A stretch of DNA of 64,000 nt from contig QANU01016478.1 in NCBI GenBank assembly GCA_003254905.1, forward strand, positions 489,977-553,976, read 5' to 3'. The DNA comes from Nissolia schottii. Its lineage: Eukaryota > Streptophyta > Magnoliopsida > Fabales > Fabaceae. Under the pieces are notes generated by a model. It did not search any database. It was not told where the DNA came from and worked only from the letters and a program-made list of their open reading frames with translations. Positions 1 to 13,740 of the stretch are shown here, piece by piece. Position numbers and translations under genes: made by a program. How positions within the stretch are numbered: position 1 is the first letter of the stretch; every line of letters begins with the position of its first letter.

Positions 1-2450
1 GTTTGTGCAAGACATTGACAACTTAATAAAGGAACTTGTGAACTTAACATGCTTGAGAAAGATGATTAAGTTAAGAACTGGTGGCGATAAAATCAATAAG
101 ACTCATAAGTCAAATGGCTGCATTGAGAAATATTGTCACTAAGATCCCAACATCTTTCTTTACCTGCCTAAACTTTATTCCATTATTGTTTGCTTTATTT
201 TATTTGCAGTTATTTATCATTTATTCACTTAGCAAAATACCAATACACTTCCATAGCTTAAAATAGTTCAACTCCAAGATATTGGTTTTAAACACAATCC
301 CTGTGGATACGATTATACTCGTCTATACTGCAATTGGATTCCTCGTGAATCTGAAAGCTGTAGAAGGATATATATTAAATTGACGAGAGTGTGAAACTAT
401 TGCAGAAAGGCTTTCAACATTTGCCTAATGGCAACCCTAATTGCCTCCATCTTTTCCCATTCCCCCAATTTTGCTGTCGTTGGCGCCAGTACGCTCATGG
501 CTACCATGGCTTCTCTCCCCATCACAACCAACGTCGCGATAGCTGCTACCGGCACCCGCTCCCTCGCCGCCCGTAACCCACCTTCATACCCACAAGCGCC
601 ACCATGGACGGAGTTGTGAGAATCATCGTTTGCTTCAACAGCCAAAAGAACCTCGATGACCAACGAGCGCCATCGTTCGCGTCCGCGACCAGAAGAACTA
701 CGAGCGCCATCGTTCGTGTCCATTATCATCTTCTTCCACGCCTCTAGAGGCCATGACGTTGTTCGCCCCCCAGATCCCCCTTCCTTGTCGCCAGCCACTG
801 CGCCGCCGCTGCTCGCAACCTGCTCACCGGCCTGCTTCGGTCTGCTGCCTCTGGGTTTTGTCGTCATCAACGATAATGTTGGCGACGGTGCTTCACCTTC
901 CACAGTCGTTTGGGCGTCCTCGCCTGTCGTAGGAGTGCTCTTTCCGTCGTGCTCGTGTTGGCGTCGTCGCGCTCTCTTCGTCTGCCACAGCCCCCAAGCT
1001 TGCTTTCGTCTGTTGCCCAGTTTGTACCGACGCCGGACTACCCGAAAACGACGTAATCCAGTCGAAAAATGGGACCGTACGGACCAGATCTGACGTGGTT
1101 CATTCTGGCTCCAGATCGGTGTCACCTCCATTCATTTTCCGCACATCTCCTCCAGATGTCGCCGCCTCCACGCCACACCTCGTCGCCTCAATTTCACCGT
1201 AGACCCCCATGACTTCTGCTTTTGGTGACGTCGTTGGTGAAGGCTTGGTGTTGTCGTGACCATGAACATCGTCGTTCGACGTTGATGACGACTCCACCAT
1301 AGTCACCCGTAACACCGCTCAAGCACTTTCAACGAACACTTCCCCCCTTGCCACGGTTGTTTGCGCCACCGCGATGTCGTCTCCACTGTATGGATCTTGT
1401 GGCTCTGGTGGTGGTTTCTGCCAAACTTCCTCTGGAAGATCTGAGGGTGGAGCTGGATAAGGAAAACTGGAATTTGGTTCAAGTAAGTCCAGATTTACCT
1501 CTCTTAATGCCTTAATCTCTGCATTTTCATCTGGTTCTGCTTGAATTATTAGATCTAATAGCTTTAATTCTAGAATTGGATGTTTGGATTCCTGAGTTGT
1601 TGTTGTTGCATTGTTTGTTGCCTCTTGATTGCTTTAAACTTTTGCTCTGCATTTTCTGGAATTTGTGCTCCTGATTTACGTAGATCTTTCACTGATTTGC
1701 TCTGCACTTCTGACCTCAATTTTGCTATTACTTCCTCCCACTCAATTTCCTACTCTGAGACTTCAGTTTGAGCAATTTCTGGTAAAATTCATCTAAAATC
1801 TGGTTGGTAATGGCACAGGAAAGCTACCTCGAAGGTCATCCAATTTGCCAATGGATTTTGCCGACGCCATAGCCGAAACCAAGTCAGATCGCGGTCAGTC
1901 AAACCTTCTTTAACATGCAGCAATCTCTGCAATTCTGACGCTCCTCTGGCCTTCCAAAGCCTCTACGCACTAAGGATCCACTAGTAGCCGTGCTCACCAT
2001 CGAACACCGACAGATCGGCACACAGCGGAACTTGGCTTGAGCTCTCCGAACCACCACGGGAAACGGTAACCGCCGGCATGGTGGTCAATGAAAGCACCAT
2101 TTGTAACGAAGTGAAATTGTAGAAGCTGAATTATGGAAGTAATGCTATATTTTTGTGTAATTTCATGTATTTTTTGCAAATGAACTACAATGGAATATGA
2201 TAGAGATAGTGATGGAAAACCTTCCTATAGGGAAGAAGGTGATCTATGAGAGAAGAAAATCCTTAGAGAGAGGTAGGATTAGACTCAATACAATTTTTCA
2301 TACCCCTTTACAATTCATAACCCCTATTTATACTAGTCTAGACTCCTCTAATTGGACTAACTGGGTTATTGGGCCTATGACCCATTCCTACTCGTTACAA
2401 TCAAACACACTAACTATGTGATCAAGTATCCTCTCATTCAATCTTTTCTA
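1..2450 (-). mobile_element. Decayed LTR-retrotransposon-like region
   Basis: No intact gene is visible. Read on the minus strand, about 2440 to 2110 looks like the 3' part of an LTR: a TATA-like tataaatag (about 2330), pyrimidine-rich stretches, and then a junction with the sequence TGGTGCTTTCATTGA at about 2085-2099. That junction resembles the primer-binding-site region I associate with legume LTR elements. Sequence at lower coordinates would be the degraded internal region; 430-1400 is unusually GC-rich and gives open frames on both strands without any recognisable gag or pol motif. About 300-340 also resembles retroelement sequence. The class (Gypsy or Copia) cannot be set and no second LTR was found in the window. 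Confidence 0.4.
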
Positions 2451-3780
2451 TAGATCCTCTTGCTCTATCTTAATCTTTAAGACATTGATCATTGATTGTG
2501 TGTTAATTTTTTTTTCTTCTTCTTCTAAAAAATTTGAACACACTACATCTTGACATAGAATCAAGAAAAATACCAATTAAGTTACCAATCTAGTATAATG
2601 GGTAGATAATTGTATTTTTCAAGTATTTAGTCATAAGCATTAGTCACTGTCAATAACAAACATCTAAAAAAAATAGTAGTCAAATTATCGCCAACTTTGT
2701 CGGCTCCAATTTGTATATGACTATGACAGTAACCAAACAAATATATTCCGTCTATTTAATTTATATTATCTTATGAATTAATTATTCATGTACACGTATT
2801 TATTCACACCTTGTCTTACATGTTAATAATTATCGGTTATTTTATTATGAGTTTAATTTTTATTTAGTGTCAATATAATATTTTTTTGATTTCTTAAATA
2901 TCTTATGGAGTAAATACTCCATGCTACTTAATTAATCTATGTTTGATAATTTTTATAATTAAATTCATTAAAATTTTATTATCATTTCATGATCTAATAT
3001 ATATATCATAAATTAATATTTTTTTAATACAATATTTCTAGATAGATGCATTGCAAACTCAAATGATTTGTAAATCTCTAAAGTCATGTATATCAAAAAA
3101 TCTAATTAAATGACAATGTAAAATTTTTTATATTGTCGATAGATAAAAATTAAACTCTTTTATTATATTTCATCTCACTTTATTATTATTTAAAAAAATA
3201 CTTTAATTCTGCAACATAGGCTTATATGTGAAGTTATCTGTTTAGTGCTGATATAAAGGAAGTGTATTCTATAAGAAATTGTCTATGAAGTAATTGAAAA
3301 AGTGTGGCCCGTTCACATTTAATATCAAACTTTTAAAATATTTTCCCGTTATTTATTTGAAAATTGAACTGTCGAAATCAAAACCTTCGCATGATAAGGT
3401 CCCTATCAAGGAGGAAATTGGCCCTTATCGTAGGAAATGTCTTTCTTCTGACAGAAAAAAAGTACAAAGATATTTTCAACTTGCTGATATTTGTTTTTCT
3501 CTATTTTTTTCACATAAAATAATTTTCATCATCATCATTTTTATTATTATTTAGCTACAATTAACATATGGCAAACAATTTGCAGAACGGAGTGCAGAGC
3601 TTGGTGTCAGAATTAGTTAAGAAACAATGATCAGACATAGCATATGCATATGTATATCTTTTTAAATGATGATAAAATTATAACTTAAATTACTAACTAA
3701 GTATAAATTACTAAGTATATGCCACACAGTAAACACCGAATGTTATATATTGAATTAGCCCAAGCATATTCCTAGCCAAA
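2451..3780. other. AT-rich intergenic DNA, no gene seen
   Basis: This stretch is AT-rich with runs of T and A. Short open frames such as 3294-3554 (+) show no codon structure, splice logic or family resemblance. Nothing else is supported here. Confidence 0.6.
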
Positions 3781-3829
3781 ACCAGTTTTGTTGGAATTTG
3801 ATAGGGAAATAAAAAACCATACCTTGAGT

Positions 3830-4400
3830 TCAAAGAATATATGCCACTTCGTTGGCCACGATCCATGGTGTATTGTCTGTGTTAAGAGTACAAACTTCGA
3901 ATCACATAAAGAAAAAGTGGCACGGCATTGTTTTTTTCCTTTTAACGAAAGCATTTCTATTTTCCTATCATATACGTTTTAAGCAAGTAGAAAACCATGG
4001 ATAGTAACATTCCATATGCTCAATCCACGAGACCTAACACAGTATATTTACCGGGGTGTATAGAGAAGGTTTCGTTACTAACCCTAAAGCCTCTTCAAAA
4101 AATTTACGGTACAAAGAGATTAATTATTGTTCTTATTGGACTCATAGAAAAAGAAAGAAAAATATTCCATATGCTATTATATTTTTAAGATAATATTCCA
4201 TATGCTAGTATACTACTATCTAAAGCATACAAAAATTGGTAATAACTATTCTTGACTTGTTTGTCCAAAACTTTCTGAAGTTGCATTAATTCTTAGCCCC
4301 ATCTAACACGCCTTTGGGATTGCTTCAGCAACTTGATCAAGTGGAGTTAAACCATCTTAAGACAAACAGCGGTGAAAATGCCGTTTAAATTCTAGATACA
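3830..4400 (-). pseudogene. Partial decayed duplicate of the AKRP 3' end
   Basis: This block resembles 5130-5710, which covers the last AKRP exon and its downstream flank. Shared landmarks in the same order are a cttcgttggcca/cttcattggcta stretch, the text around tctattttcctat, gacttgtttgtccaaa, and ctaacacgccttt followed by cttcagcaacttgat and gtggagttaaaccat. The exon remnant lies at about 4304-4361. Relative to the real last exon it lacks about 45 nt, with a short gat repeat at the deletion joint, and it has further substitutions, so it cannot encode the ankyrin C-terminus. It reads as a tandem duplication that has since decayed. Confidence 0.6.
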
Positions 4401-5562
4401 GGTAATTTTAACACTCAATCCCTCTAATTAATTATAATACTACCACAAGTTTGGTTTAAGCTATTTGACATTTATTTGAAGTTTTGGATTTGAGCTGTGA
4501 ATTAAAAAACAATAGTGTAAAAAAACTTTACCTCATGATAGACCTATGCAGTTTGAGACAAGAAACCAGTGATTTAGATATTAAAAAGTATTAAATAAAA
4601 CTATACTTTGGCCTTTAAATGATTTTCACTGTAACTCTTTAGTCTTAAAAGATAAAATGTGAATGCCTCTTTTTTCATTGAAGAGTTAACGGAAGGGTTG
4701 ATATATAAAGATAATTTTTTTTCCATTCCACGAAATTTTTTTATATTGAACTAACATGTTATGATATCAAATCACTTAAAGACCAAAAACTATACATTTT
4801 ATTTTTTAAAGACTAAAATGTTATGACAAAAATCCTTGTAAAATAAAGATTTAAATCCTATCACGTTTAAGATGATCAAGAGAAAACACACACATTACTT
4901 GTGCAATATCTTTGTGTCATCAGAGGATCTAAATTCATCATTATGATTCAAAAACCCATACGATTGCTGGTGTCATCAGATGTCAATTGCAGATGGCGCC
5001 ATCGAGTCAGCGGCGGAAGGAAAAGACAATGGAGATCCTGCAATACTGGTGGGGATCCATGATGAAGATTTGCAAAACTATTGAGTTATAATGCAAATAT
5101 TAACAACCTATCATAATGAGCTCCAAGAATAGGTGCGACTTCATTGGCTATGTTTGGGGTATGGAGGAGTTTGCATTCAAATTATCACATAAATAATTTT
5201 AAAAAAATGTAGCACGCCAATTTTGTTTCTTTTTTATGAAAATATTTCTATTTTCCTATTATATTATTTCACATTTTAAGTACAATAACATACATGTCCT
5301 GACATGAGTGTTTCTACCACAATAGGGAAGAGATTTCTTTTTCCACACTCCAACCTTCCTTGCTTTTAAGAGTGGAAGAGAGAGGAAGAGGATAATCAAT
5401 GGCAAATGTCCTTCATGGCTTCCTCCTTGAGAATACAAGAAAATTTTCATCCTAAAATTCCTGCTGATGTGCTGCTAACTGTCATGCAAAAAATGGCAAT
5501 GGATATTCTAGACTTGTTTGTCCAAATCTTCCTAAAGTTGTATTGCTTCTTAGCCACATTTG

Positions 5563-8500
5563 TCATACAAGTAGTCTAACACGCCTTTGAGGCAGCTTCA
5601 GCAACTTGATTAGCTCATATGTTCTGAGACCTTGACCAAAGTGAAGGCAAAGATCGAGTGGAGTTAAACCATCCTGAGACAAACAACAGAGAGAATGCCA
5701 TTAATTTGAAGTCAAAGCAAATAGCGACAGCGAGCATTAAGCAGCTAGATAAAGGAAATTCAACACACTATGAAACTCTGGACTATGGGTACACACACAG
5801 TAAGCAAAAGTTAACAATTTCTGAATCACAGCAGCAACAAAATCAATCATGCCTTACAGGTCAGCAAGATGAATCAATCAACAAGACATCGGCCAATATA
5901 GAAAACCAATTTTCAATACAACCGCAAATCCATGGCATAGAGATTTGACAAAACTACATGTTAGGTTGCAATTATGTAATAAAATGCAAACCTTTTATGT
6001 AAGATCTGACAAAGAAGCATGACATAGGCAGAGTTTAACAATTCCATCAAAAAAGATTCTTCTCATCTACAACTTTGGAAGGTTTTCCCTGATTTAAGGA
6101 AAATTTTAATGGAATTTATCTCAACTTCAAAACTGATTTAAAAACTGACGACCGTGCTAGAGAACAAGTTCTTGAGGCAAAGGCAGACTACCTAATGCTA
6201 AAACCAATGACAGCTTATATACGTACCAAGGACCCATTTTAAGCCTCTATCTTAGGCCACATTTTATGGGACACCAAAGTTTCTCTCCCATCAAAAGATT
6301 ATCGCAGGAAATTAAGAGACAATTACCTTGTTTTTTATGCTTTTATCAGCACCTTTAATGAGAAGAAGCCTCACTAAATCCGTTCTCTGAGCTTGAACAG
6401 CAAGATGTAAGGGTGTCCATCCATCCTGAGACACAGCAAATCGTATATTCTCAAACAGTTCATACCACAAAATTGACAAAAGAACAAGAGGTAGGCAAGC
6501 TAAATAAGGGAACAATTGACCATACATTGTCCTGAATATTTATATCCACATTATACAATAAGAGTATTTTAATTGTCTGGCTAGAAGCTGTTTGTACTGC
6601 ATAGTGCATCAAGGTGGCCCCTTCCTGTTTCCAGTACAGAAACAACAAAGTAGATACACAAAATTATCAGCAACTGGTAAATAAGGCTATGATAAGAATA
6701 TGCTATTACATTAACATGTAATCCTTTATGACTAGATGTCATGATAACAATGATGACTTCTCAATGGGGGCAGGCAAACAAAAAATAACTTGCAGAAGAA
6801 AATCAACAAGTAAAGGTCACGTGTGCATTCAACAGTACAACCAACAATTCAATAATTATTACTCACTTTATCCTGTACAAATGGATTAGCTGAATTTCTC
6901 AGGAGATAGTTGGTTATGGCCTGCTTTTTGCCAATTATCGCTTTGTGGAGAGCTGTCAAACCATCCTGGAAAAGAGTACATCATTACAGTTCTGATAACA
7001 TTCTAGTCTCTTTTATATGGTAAATTAGAATGTATATACCTTATCAACAGCATTAATATCAATGCTATTCTTCAACAAAGCATCTAAAAGGTAAAATTCT
7101 CCACATGCAGCAAGAGTGTGCAGCGGAAGCCATTTTTCCTGAAAAGGATCAGTATTAGACATAAAAAAAAAAAAGAAGGTGAAAAAGCAATGAATTCACC
7201 AAGAGGCTTGAATAAGTGACTGAGATAACCCACTTCCCTTCCCTATACCTCACCATTTTGTCAAAAAAATTGCTAAAAAGATTTCTTATTCCCAAGAATC
7301 TGTCGAGGAGACTCACAACATCAGCCAATACTGAGGTTACTGGACTAAACACTAATGGTGGAACTAAAAAATGTTATGGCATCACTACAACCGCGAAAAT
7401 GAGAGTTCTCCATTTCAAGTAATATTTATTACATAACGATTAAGCAATATCTATCTTTTATCACTAGACATGAAAAACTTACCGAAGTAGCAGCTTCCAA
7501 GTCTGGTATTCCCTTATTCAACAACACCTTCTCCTCCTTCGTAAACAACCTCCGGCGACCTATTCATTCAACCACAAAAGAATCAGACTAGCAATCCCAA
7601 CACTAAAAGCCATACACACGCAGGGCTTAAAAGACCACCAAATAGAACCATTCATCTGGTCACAAATTCATACCTGTGCCTATATTGCTACTCATTAACT
7701 ACCACACAGTATAGTAACAGTCAGTGAACTAACCAGGTAGTGTTCAAAAAGGTCTCACATTAAGGTAGTTAACTTCACTACATTTAACTAATGCCAGTAG
7801 AGTTTTAGTTTTATACCATATCCGAGTCAAATTGAGTAAAGCTTCAAATTCGGCAGAATCGGTCAAGTTCCTCTTCAAGTTATGGAAAGTGTCAAATTAG
7901 GTTAGATTGTCAAAAATTGATCAAATTAGTTCATGAGAGAGACTAACTTGATTGACAAACTTGATTGAAGCAGAAAGACTAATTTGATCAACTTTTGACA
8001 ATCTTATATATGAATTTGGTACTTTTCATAGCTAGTTAAGTACAGCCAACCTTGGAAATGAATTTGAATGTTTACTCAAGTCAAACTAGTTGGGAATCGA
8101 ATGGGATGCAAATAAAGTAAAAAATGAGATAGATACCTTCAGTGTTCTTAGCACTAGGGTCATAGCCCCCACTATTGAAAAACTCGTTGACATCCTCCAA
8201 ACCCCTTCCATAAATAGCCCATCTAGGATTCTTAGCCTCAACACGCTCACCACCACCAAAACCATCATTCAATTCACCTTCTTCTACCAACTCCTCCTCC
8301 TTCACCGGAAATCTCGAAGGGTTATCCAGAACAAGCGGCTTCAGCTGCGCCAATTTGGCCTCCTTATAAGCCTTATACTCATCCAAGTTCATGTCCCTCA
8401 GCGGAACCAACCCTAGCCTCTTCTTCTCCACCCTGCTGTTGAACTCCATCTCCTGCGCGATCTTGCGCCTCTCCCTCTTCGTTATGTTGATCTCTGCCTG

Positions 8501-8854
8501 AACTTCCCTCCACTTTTCGGGAACCAAGTTTTCGGTCACAATTTCCGGCACCTTTTTCTTGGAACCGCTTCGCTTGGGTTTATTTTGGGTGAGATTGCGG
8601 GAATTGGGAGGGTCAATTTGGGAAGTCGGGTCTTCGAAGATTCCTTCCTCGAAGACGAGGCAGTCACCAATGACGTGTTCTTCGGAGTCATCATCTTCAT
8701 CTTGGTGCTGAGAATTGAAGGAGTGCAGAGAATGGGAGAGAGGGCTTCTGGGGAATTTTAGGGTTTGTGAAAATTGGAGCTTTGGGGTGGAAGTGAAGAA
8801 TGGGAGTTTGGGAGGTTGAGGATTTAGCAGAGGTGTGGAATGGAACATCATCAT
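5563..8854 (-). CDS. AKRP: AKRP-like chloroplast ankyrin repeat protein
   Basis: Seven coding exons on the minus strand join cleanly: 8137-8854, 7483-7559, 7040-7138, 6867-6965, 6526-6624, 6327-6425 and 5563-5673, giving 433 residues (Arabidopsis AKRP/EMB2036 is about 435). The N-terminus is Ser/Pro-rich like a plastid transit peptide. It is followed by an acidic region and a charged stretch with [13 protein letters not shown] and [19 protein letters not shown] sequence typical of AKRP. Residues from about 266 form ankyrin repeats, and each of four exons is exactly 99 nt, that is, one 33-residue repeat per exon. Examples are [15 protein letters not shown] and [16 protein letters not shown]. 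In Arabidopsis AKRP acts with EMB506 in plastid differentiation and embryo development; the same role here is inferred. The start is the first of three consecutive Met codons. Confidence 0.9.
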
Positions 8855-8917
8855 GATGGCATTGGTAAGCTTACCGCTACGGGGTTGGTGCTGCCAACAT
8901 TAGAGCCAGAGGCTTAC

Positions 8918-8992
8918 TGGGCCTTTGATGGTTGCTTTGAGCCTGCATGTTTCTGAGCCTGGGCCTCATGTCGATTAACTGCACCAGGCCCA
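8918..8992. promoter_or_regulatory. Cluster of site II (TGGGCC/GGCCCA) motifs
   Basis: TGGGCC occurs at 8918-8923 and 8960-8965, and GGCCCA at 8987-8992, within 140 bp upstream of the AKRP start codon. Site II elements of this form are known TCP-factor targets in promoters of plant housekeeping and organelle-protein genes. Their use here is inferred from position only. Confidence 0.45.
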
Positions 8993-11038
8993 CTGACTTA
9001 TAGTTTATACAATGGGTGACTTATAGTTTTCTTGGTACTGGTTTGGGCTAGATTTTATAATTTGTGTGTTTCAAATAATAGTATGTAATATTATGTGAAG
9101 CATGCTGAGCAATTCTCTTTGATCTAAATTAATCTAAATTATATAATAATTTAATTCTTCATTTCTTTTGGGTGACCCAATGCGCCCACCACTAATAGTA
9201 GCAACTTGCAATAAATATTTTTTTCATTTTAAAAGGTGAGGATCAAATTCACATCACATTTTAAGAGACAAAATAAACTACTATCATACCGCACCTCTAA
9301 TTCTTAAATTATTTTGAGCATTTTACTCATCATTCTGTGCTAACCAAAGTTGTCAAACTCAAAATCTTATGTAAAATTGGAAGAACAAAATAAAATTGTA
9401 AAACGTAAAATCATAACACGATTTAAATCGTAAAATCGTTCAATCTAACTGATAACAGTAAAATCGACTAACCTCTTCAAAATCATAAGATTTTAATATT
9501 TAAATTAAGATTTAACAACCTTGGTGCTAGCAATTAAATTAGGAATGACAACTTTGAAGGGTTTTTAAGTACCTCTACAAATCATTTCACCCCTTTTTAT
9601 TATTAATTAATTCATCATTACAAGGAGAAGAACATATGTTTAGTTTTTGAATTTTTGCTAACATTAAGACAAAAATAGTAAAATTTGTATATTTTTTCAA
9701 AAAAAATTTATTTCGAGTTCCTTAAGGCATTTGTTAATAAAACCTTCAATTCTTTTTTTAAATCACAAGTTTTTATACCTAACATATTGAAATTGATATC
9801 AATTTAGTCTTTTGACATTAATTGAGTCACAAGGTTCTGAATTTTCACATCAATTTCATTTTACATTGATAATTAAGTCATTAATACATGCAAAGTAATT
9901 AAAATCTCTCTCTAGAGCTTAAAATAAAGAAAGCTTTTAAATTTTCAATACATAAAAATACTTTGAATGATACTTGTTTATGGTCATAAAAACAACTTTT
10001 GTGTTAAATACCCCAAATGAAATACAAAACGAGCTTTCATTTACATTATTTTGTGAGTTGGCTCAATTTTTTAGTGAGCCCATTTTGCTTTTTCTGTTTT
10101 TAATATTGAATTTACAAGTTAAAGAAGGGATGACTACTACAAATGCAGTCTACTTATAAATTTGCCACACTCCATCTTGTAGATTCAGATAATCACGACA
10201 TCATACAAATTATACCATCCACTCTTGTCCAAAAAAAAAAAAAGGAACAATCATCCTAACCTAACATTTAAATAACAAAGTATTGAGCAATATGCATAAC
10301 CAAGCCATAAAATTTAAATGTGAATTATCTAAAGAGATCCTTAACGAGACTATTCACCATTAAAATTAATATGAATGTCGGCATATTCATTCTTAAATTT
10401 CAATCAATATATATCGCATTATATTTGAAACTCAAAACATTATATAGAGCAAGGACCTGTTTTCGTTCCAGGAAGGGTAGTAAAAACACTTTTTAGCTAC
10501 TAAAACCCCCTGGTTGCCCTATTATTACTTACACGTTTGAACACAAGCATTAGCATATAACGAGAGGAATGCACAAAAAGAACAAGTGCGCCAAAGAATT
10601 TCCCACAAGATATTATATCTACTGAAAGGGAAGAATCGAAAGATTCCTATCACAAAAGATGCTGCATTCGGTTACCATTGATACCAATTTGGGTCTACGC
10701 GGAAAAACTTGGACAATAAAACTTAAATAAAGGGGACGAAAATGCCGGGGAAAATGGTTGTAAAGTAAAAAAATAGCAGAAACCATAGACAGCTATCCAC
10801 ACAAGTAGAGACTAATTTGCAAATATAAAAATTTCAAATCCTTCTGTTCCAAATTGCTACTCTTCAAACATTTTCCCCACTCCTATTTCTTCTGTCAACA
10901 AGTTTTAAAGATGCATACATAACTGCAGACCTCTTTAAGTACATAGAAACATCATGTAGGATAAAAACAGATAGTCAAGGTACCATAATAGTTACACAAC
11001 TTTCCATTCCCTCTTCAAACTTTTATAATAACCAAACA
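8993..11038. other. Intergenic DNA between AKRP and SR45a-like gene
   Basis: AT-rich DNA with no credible exon. It contains the small hAT-like element at 9345-9523, described separately. The last few hundred bases before 11039 are presumably the 3' UTR of the SR45a-like gene. Confidence 0.55.
9345..9523. mobile_element. hAT-like MITE, 179 bp
   Basis: The ends form terminal inverted repeats: left CAAAGTTGTCAAAC, and the right end in reverse complement CAAGGTTGTTAAAT. The flanks GTGCTAAC (9337-9344) and GTGCTAGC (9524-9531) match at 7 of 8 positions, fitting the 8-bp target duplication of hAT elements. The interior is AT-rich with no coding capacity. The ends resemble the larger element at 39713-40460. 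Confidence 0.6.
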
Positions 11039-13740
11039 TCACCTAGATCCACGAGCATACCTCCTGTCTGGGCTACCATATGGAGAATAAGGGGGCGACC
11101 TGGACCTTTCCCTTCTAGATCTCCCTCCATACGGTGACCGCCTTGGTGAATAATCCCTTCCACCTCGATATGGTGAACGCCTTGGAGACCTTCGATATGG
11201 ATAATCATCACGCCCAGATCCACCTCGATACCTTCCATGGTCACCACCCCGATCACCACGATACCCTTGTGACAAACAGAAAATGGAATTAACTGAAGGT
11301 TAATATTCCTAGAAAAAATTTGGATTTGTAATAAAAGCCCAAATATTCACCATTAAAAGGGTGCAGTAAGCCAATACTTACTGAACACATCATTAATTCC
11401 TATTGGTAAATTAATGATACTCCAATACTTCATTGACTTAGTGCGCCGCATATTGGATATACATGTTCGTACAAAAATCTTATAGAAGAGATATCTTAAA
11501 CTTACCATAGTCTCTTGTACTTTTCAGCCCAAGATAGTGTCCAGGTGTAGGAGTTCTTGGTCGCTTTCTTCGTGACTGAAATATAAAACAGAAGCTCAAT
11601 TCTTAGATTTTGTTTCTTCCATACAGAACAAACTGCATAAATCATCCAAGTATCACCCATGGCACAACAGCTTGAATCTTGTGATATCCTTCTGGCCTTG
11701 ATGAACAGTATGAAGTACCCATTTTACATCATACTAAAAGTGTCGTTTAAAAATGTTTCACTAAGATAAAGAACCTAGCTTATAAGTAAAAAAATTATAT
11801 TCACACACTCATGATTAATGCCAGGCGTAAGATACCATAAAAGCCAGATTAGAAAGTGGTTGATAATGTCCGTTGATTAGTTGGGAGTTGAAAGTGAATG
11901 CTGAGGTTGTAAAGTTGTTGGACAATATAGTTGCTATGTTTAGTTGATCAGACGCATTTCAGCATTTGATTAGCTGTTTAATGTTGCCATTGATCAAGCT
12001 GTTTCACTAAAGTTGACATGGATGAACTGATCATCTTTGATTGCTGCCAACATAGCTGATGCAATGTATTCTGAATATAACCAGAAAACCTTAAAGTCAA
12101 GAAGAAAGAAAAGCACAAGTGTTTTATCAACTACTAGTAAATAGAAAACAGATTACCCTCTCAACAGTAATATAGCGACCCTCTAACACTGATTGATTGA
12201 GATACTTGACGCAGCGGTTTGCATCCTCCACAGTATCCATTGTAATAAAAGCAAAACCACGAGAAATACGAGTGCGAGGCTCCACCACAAGAAAACATGA
12301 AACAACCTAATTAGGAAAACAAACATTGTCAATCCAAGATTGAGGTCCCACTAATCGGATAAACTCTGTTGATTAAGAGAAAAAGAAGAGTAAATAAATA
12401 TGATACTCACTTTTCCTTCCTTAGAGAAATGCTCCTCTAAGTCTCTCTCGGTGACCCTTGAAGAAAGGCCAGTGACATAAAGTGTATTACCAGGATTATT
12501 AACCTGATCCCTGGAAGATCACAGAAGATATTAGAATTTACGAGGCTCCCATTTAGCGGGATCTGGGGAGGGCAGATGAGCACTCCCTTACCCCTACCAG
12601 TACAGAAAGGCTGAGTAAAATTTAAAATGCCTAACCTATCAGGACTTCTTGATCTTGATCTGAACAAGAAAAGGCCAACCATTCCACAAAGCATGACAAA
12701 GGGAGAACACATAAGGAAGAATATCAGGTACTCAGACGTATAATAGAGAAGAGTGCCACAGACACCAGCCCCCAGTACTGAAAGCTAAACCAAGAAGGCC
12801 ACAAACCTGCCACGACTCCTTGAACGGGATCTTAGCCTTTGTCTTGGAATAGATCTTGACCTAGACCTAGACCTAGGCTTAGACCTGGACCTTGACCTAG
12901 ATCTTGATCTGGATTGAGCTCTCCACGGGGAAGGGGACCTTGAATTCCTGAAACAGTTCATCATGAGAAGACAAACAAATAGCTAAACACAGTAAATAAT
13001 GATCATTAAAAACAGTAAAGTCATCAGCCATAAATCCCATAGTGACCAATATGGCCTGTGATTGGATTAGGGATATCAGTAAACAAAATAATTCATCTCA
13101 TCCACAATTTATGAAAACTTGTTTGGGTTGATACAATTTTATAATACAATTCATATACATAGCATTTTCAATTTAACATTTCATAATGTGAAAGAGCATT
13201 CCAGACACAATCCGGTTCTGGCAAAAATAATCCACTGCCCTAGTTTCAAAAGGTAAAGGCAAAGGAAAATGCACAACTAAGAACTCCCAATTGAACATTC
13301 ACTGACACATAAGAGACCAAAATCAGCCCCAACACGACACATCACAAGTAAAATAACGGTTTCAAAACCAAAAAAACGACGTTTTGGGGAGAGAAAACTA
13401 AATGCCACAAAATTACAAGAGGAGATGTCGTTCTATCTCTATGCGAATGGAATACACAAATTATCGTGCTCCAACAGCATTTGACTATCGATATTACTGA
13501 TAACCGAGAGTTCTAGGGTTTACCTTCTCACAGCTACAGGTGAATCCGCCTGCAAAACAATTGAGAGCAAAGAGGAATAAAGCGTTAGATTACGTTCGGT
13601 GTCTTGGTCAGAAATAATCTGAATGAGAGAAAGGGATAGATTGAGACAGAGAACGTGCCATTGCCACGAGCGAAAGAGCTTCGAGTCTTCGACGGAGAGA
13701 CGAAGGGTTAGGGTTTTGACGGAGTGAATTGACCTACCAT
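11039..13740 (-). CDS. SR45A: SR45a/Tra2-like serine/arginine-rich splicing factor
   Basis: Eight coding exons on the minus strand: 13738-13740, 13524-13549, 12807-12947, 12636-12659, 12411-12510, 12157-12306, 11506-11575 and 11039-11265; they sum to 741 nt (246 residues). The order is an N-terminal RS domain (dense SR dipeptides, residues about 8-60), an RRM (RNP2 LYVTGL at 75-80; RNP1 SRGFAFIT around 113-120), then a C-terminal RS/RG region with repeated RRSPYRGG-type units. This RS-RRM-RS layout is that of plant SR45a, related to animal Tra2. Such proteins bind exonic enhancers and regulate alternative splicing in the nucleus, often under stress. The start codon lies exactly at the first donor site (ATG then GTAGGT), so the first coding exon is only the Met. 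An out-of-frame ATG at 13754-13756 starts a short overlapping upstream ORF. Confidence 0.85.

Noticed and set aside
397..1131. 244-residue open frame on the minus strand
   Set aside because: It is rich in Arg, Gly and Ser with no domain, and overlaps open frames on the other strand in GC-rich repeat-like DNA. Not supported as a gene.
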